A stretch of 6,686 nt of DNA from positions 1-6,686 of the forward strand of contig BNTS01000144.1 of NCBI GenBank assembly GCA_025996775.1. Direction: 5' to 3'. The position numbers were made by a program, and so were the translations under genes. The stretch's first letter is position 1, and the number at the start of each line of letters is the position of its first letter. This DNA comes from Bacteroidia bacterium (GTDB lineage Bacteria > Bacteroidota > Bacteroidia > Bacteroidales > Tannerellaceae). Below the pieces are notes generated by a model. It searched no databases. It had not been told where the DNA came from and saw nothing but the letters and a program-made list of their open reading frames with translations. Positions 5,779 through 6,686 of the stretch are shown here, piece by piece.

Positions 5779-5799
5779 GTGAATGAATCGGACATTTAC

Positions 5800-5807
5800 T
5801 ACTTTTG
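5800..5807 (+). promoter_or_regulatory. -7 promoter box of namZ (right copy)
   Basis: TACTTTTG, mirror of 880-887, 31 bases before the namZ start codon at 5839. Together with 5771-5778 it forms a divergent pair in a 10-bp inverted repeat. Confidence 0.55.
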
Positions 5808-5838
5808 CCCCAATGGAAGAGTATCTTATCTAATTAAA

Positions 5839-6686
5839 ATGAAAAAGGTAAAAAGCTTGGGGTGGTTGGCTTGTCTGTTATGCCTGTCTACCCAGTTGAT
5901 AGTAGCCCAGAGAAGGCCCTCTGTAGTCTTGGGCGATGAGCAGATTGACAGAGTAGTAGAGTTGCTTAAGGATAAAAATGTAGGGTTGGTTGTAAACCAA
6001 ACCTCTATCTTGGATAATTCGCAGGTTCACCTGCTCGACACCTTACTGAGCCGTGGCATTTTGGTAAAGAAAGTGTATGCCCCCGAACATGGCTTCAGGG
6101 GAACGGATGAAGCAGGTGAAGACATTAAAGACAGCCGCGACCGAAAAACCGGCGTTCCCATCCTTTCTATATACGGACGGAACAAGAAACCTACGCCTGT
6201 ACAACTTCAGGACGTTGACGTGGTTGTGTTTGACATTCAGGATGTGGGCGCCCGCTTCTTTACCTATATCAGTACGATGCACTATGTGATGGAAGCCTGT
6301 GCGGAAAATAATAAAGAATTCATGGTGCTCGACCGCCCCAATCCAAACGACTTTGTGGATGGACCGATGCGCAAGAAAGGCTTTGAGTCGTTTGTAGGGC
6401 TTGATCCCTTACCTGTACTCCACGGGCTTACTGTTGGCGAGTTGGCACAAATGATTAATGGCGAACGTTGGCTGAAGAGCAAACCCGATACCTGCCGGCT
6501 TCAGATCGTTACGCTGAAGAACTGGAAACACGGCGATCCTTACTGGCTTCCGGTGAGACCCTCGCCCAACTTGCCCAACGACCAGTCCATCCGCCTCTAT
6601 CCCTCTCTATGCTGGTTTGAGGCAACGAATGTAAGTGTTGGGCGTGGCACCTATTTCCCCTTTCAAGTGATAGGCTATCCCGACCC
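5839..6686 (+). CDS. namZ: Exo-beta-N-acetylmuramidase NamZ, DUF1343/GH171 family, 3' truncated by window edge (right copy)
   Basis: The first 282 residues of a secreted DUF1343 protein. NamZ enzymes remove N-acetylmuramic acid from the non-reducing ends of peptidoglycan fragments and serve cell-wall recycling. An N-terminal signal peptide (KKVK, then a hydrophobic stretch at residues 8-22, likely cut after VAQ near 24) sends it to the periplasm. Conserved DUF1343 blocks in order: VGLVVNQTSIL (48-58), YAPEHGFRG with E83 (80-88), SIYGRNKKPT (110-119), FDIQDVGARFFTYISTMHY (131-149), VLDRPNPN (163-170), GLTVGELAQMING (197-209), PSPNLPN (241-247), IRLYPSLCWFEATNVSVGRGT (251-271). Family length is near 400, so about 120 residues lie beyond the edge. 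Start chosen because it precedes the only good signal peptide and sits 31 bases after a -7 box. The muramidase role is inferred from family membership. Confidence 0.9.
   Translation, partial: MKKVKSLGWLACLLCLSTQLIVAQRRPSVVLGDEQIDRVVELLKDKNVGLVVNQTSILDNSQVHLLDTLLSRGILVKKVYAPEHGFRGTDEAGEDIKDSRDRKTGVPILSIYGRNKKPTPVQLQDVDVVVFDIQDVGARFFTYISTMHYVMEACAENNKEFMVLDRPNPNDFVDGPMRKKGFESFVGLDPLPVLHGLTVGELAQMINGERWLKSKPDTCRLQIVTLKNWKHGDPYWLPVRPSPNLPNDQSIRLYPSLCWFEATNVSVGRGTYFPFQVIGYPD

Larger units (their letters stand above)
3467..6686 (-). repeat. Right arm of a 3.2-kb inverted repeat
   Basis: Mirror image of 1-3220. The inner border at 3466/3467 lies inside the ATPase gene and the reading frame passes through it without interruption, so this arm together with the centre represents the native order of the locus. 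The opposite border at 3220/3221 is the artificial or rearranged one. Confidence 0.97.

Noticed and set aside
1..6686. Natural linear plasmid or phage with hairpin ends, or a replication dimer of one
   Set aside because: The genes are typical chromosomal housekeeping and accessory genes, namZ is cut mid-gene at both ends, and no telomere resolvase, replication or partition gene is seen.
1..6686. CRISPR array, tRNA, rRNA, insertion sequence or riboswitch
   Set aside because: I looked for regularly spaced repeats, cloverleaf-like segments, transposase motifs and leader structures and found none. The only repeats are the arms, the small palindromes and a 9-bp tandem.

Overview
The window is one long inverted repeat. 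Bases 1-3220 and 3467-6686 are reverse complements (mirror rule: position x pairs with 6687-x). They flank a unique centre of 246 bp, 3221-3466. All genes outside the centre therefore occur twice, once per arm and in opposite orientation. The two window ends are also exact mirror positions, so this is most likely an entire palindromic contig rather than a random cut from a larger replicon.

The content points to Bacteroidales, probably Bacteroides or a close relative. Promoter-like TAnnTTTG -7 boxes stand before four of the five genes, Shine-Dalgarno motifs are absent, and the proteins look like Bacteroides chromosomal families. Each arm, read from the outer end inwards, carries: a 3'-truncated gene for a secreted NamZ/DUF1343 (GH171) exo-N-acetylmuramidase, pointing outward; a divergent HD-domain phosphohydrolase gene; a convergent YrdC/YciO/Sua5-family gene; a divergent 41-codon ORF for a small secreted peptide; an intergenic region with a striking 39-bp palindrome built from two smaller palindromes; and a gene for an AAA ATPase of the archaeal-ATPase-like (ATPase_2/COG1672) type, pointing into the centre.

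The centre decides the interpretation. Read from the right arm (minus strand), the ATPase gene runs uninterrupted through 3466/3467 and across the unique 246 bp, so that junction is native. At 3221/3220 the sequence folds back onto the opposite strand of the same gene, 246 bp upstream. Translation then continues as antisense of the gene itself, making a 423-codon chimeric frame of which only about the first 298 residues are authentic. The left ATPase copy stops being authentic after residue 216. This arrangement (inverted strand switch, deleted intervening piece, probable short homology at the switch) is what template-switching chimeras look like, for example from multiple displacement amplification. 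I regard an amplification or assembly artefact as the likeliest explanation and a genuine chromosomal foldback palindrome as the alternative.

The genes look like an ordinary chromosomal neighbourhood (peptidoglycan recycling, a nucleotide or phosphate hydrolase, a tRNA-modification-related family, an accessory ATPase), and I see no dedicated multi-gene system. The most interesting biology independent of the foldback is the nested palindrome upstream of the ATPase, the mirror-symmetric divergent promoter between namZ and the HD gene, and the small leucine-rich secreted peptide.
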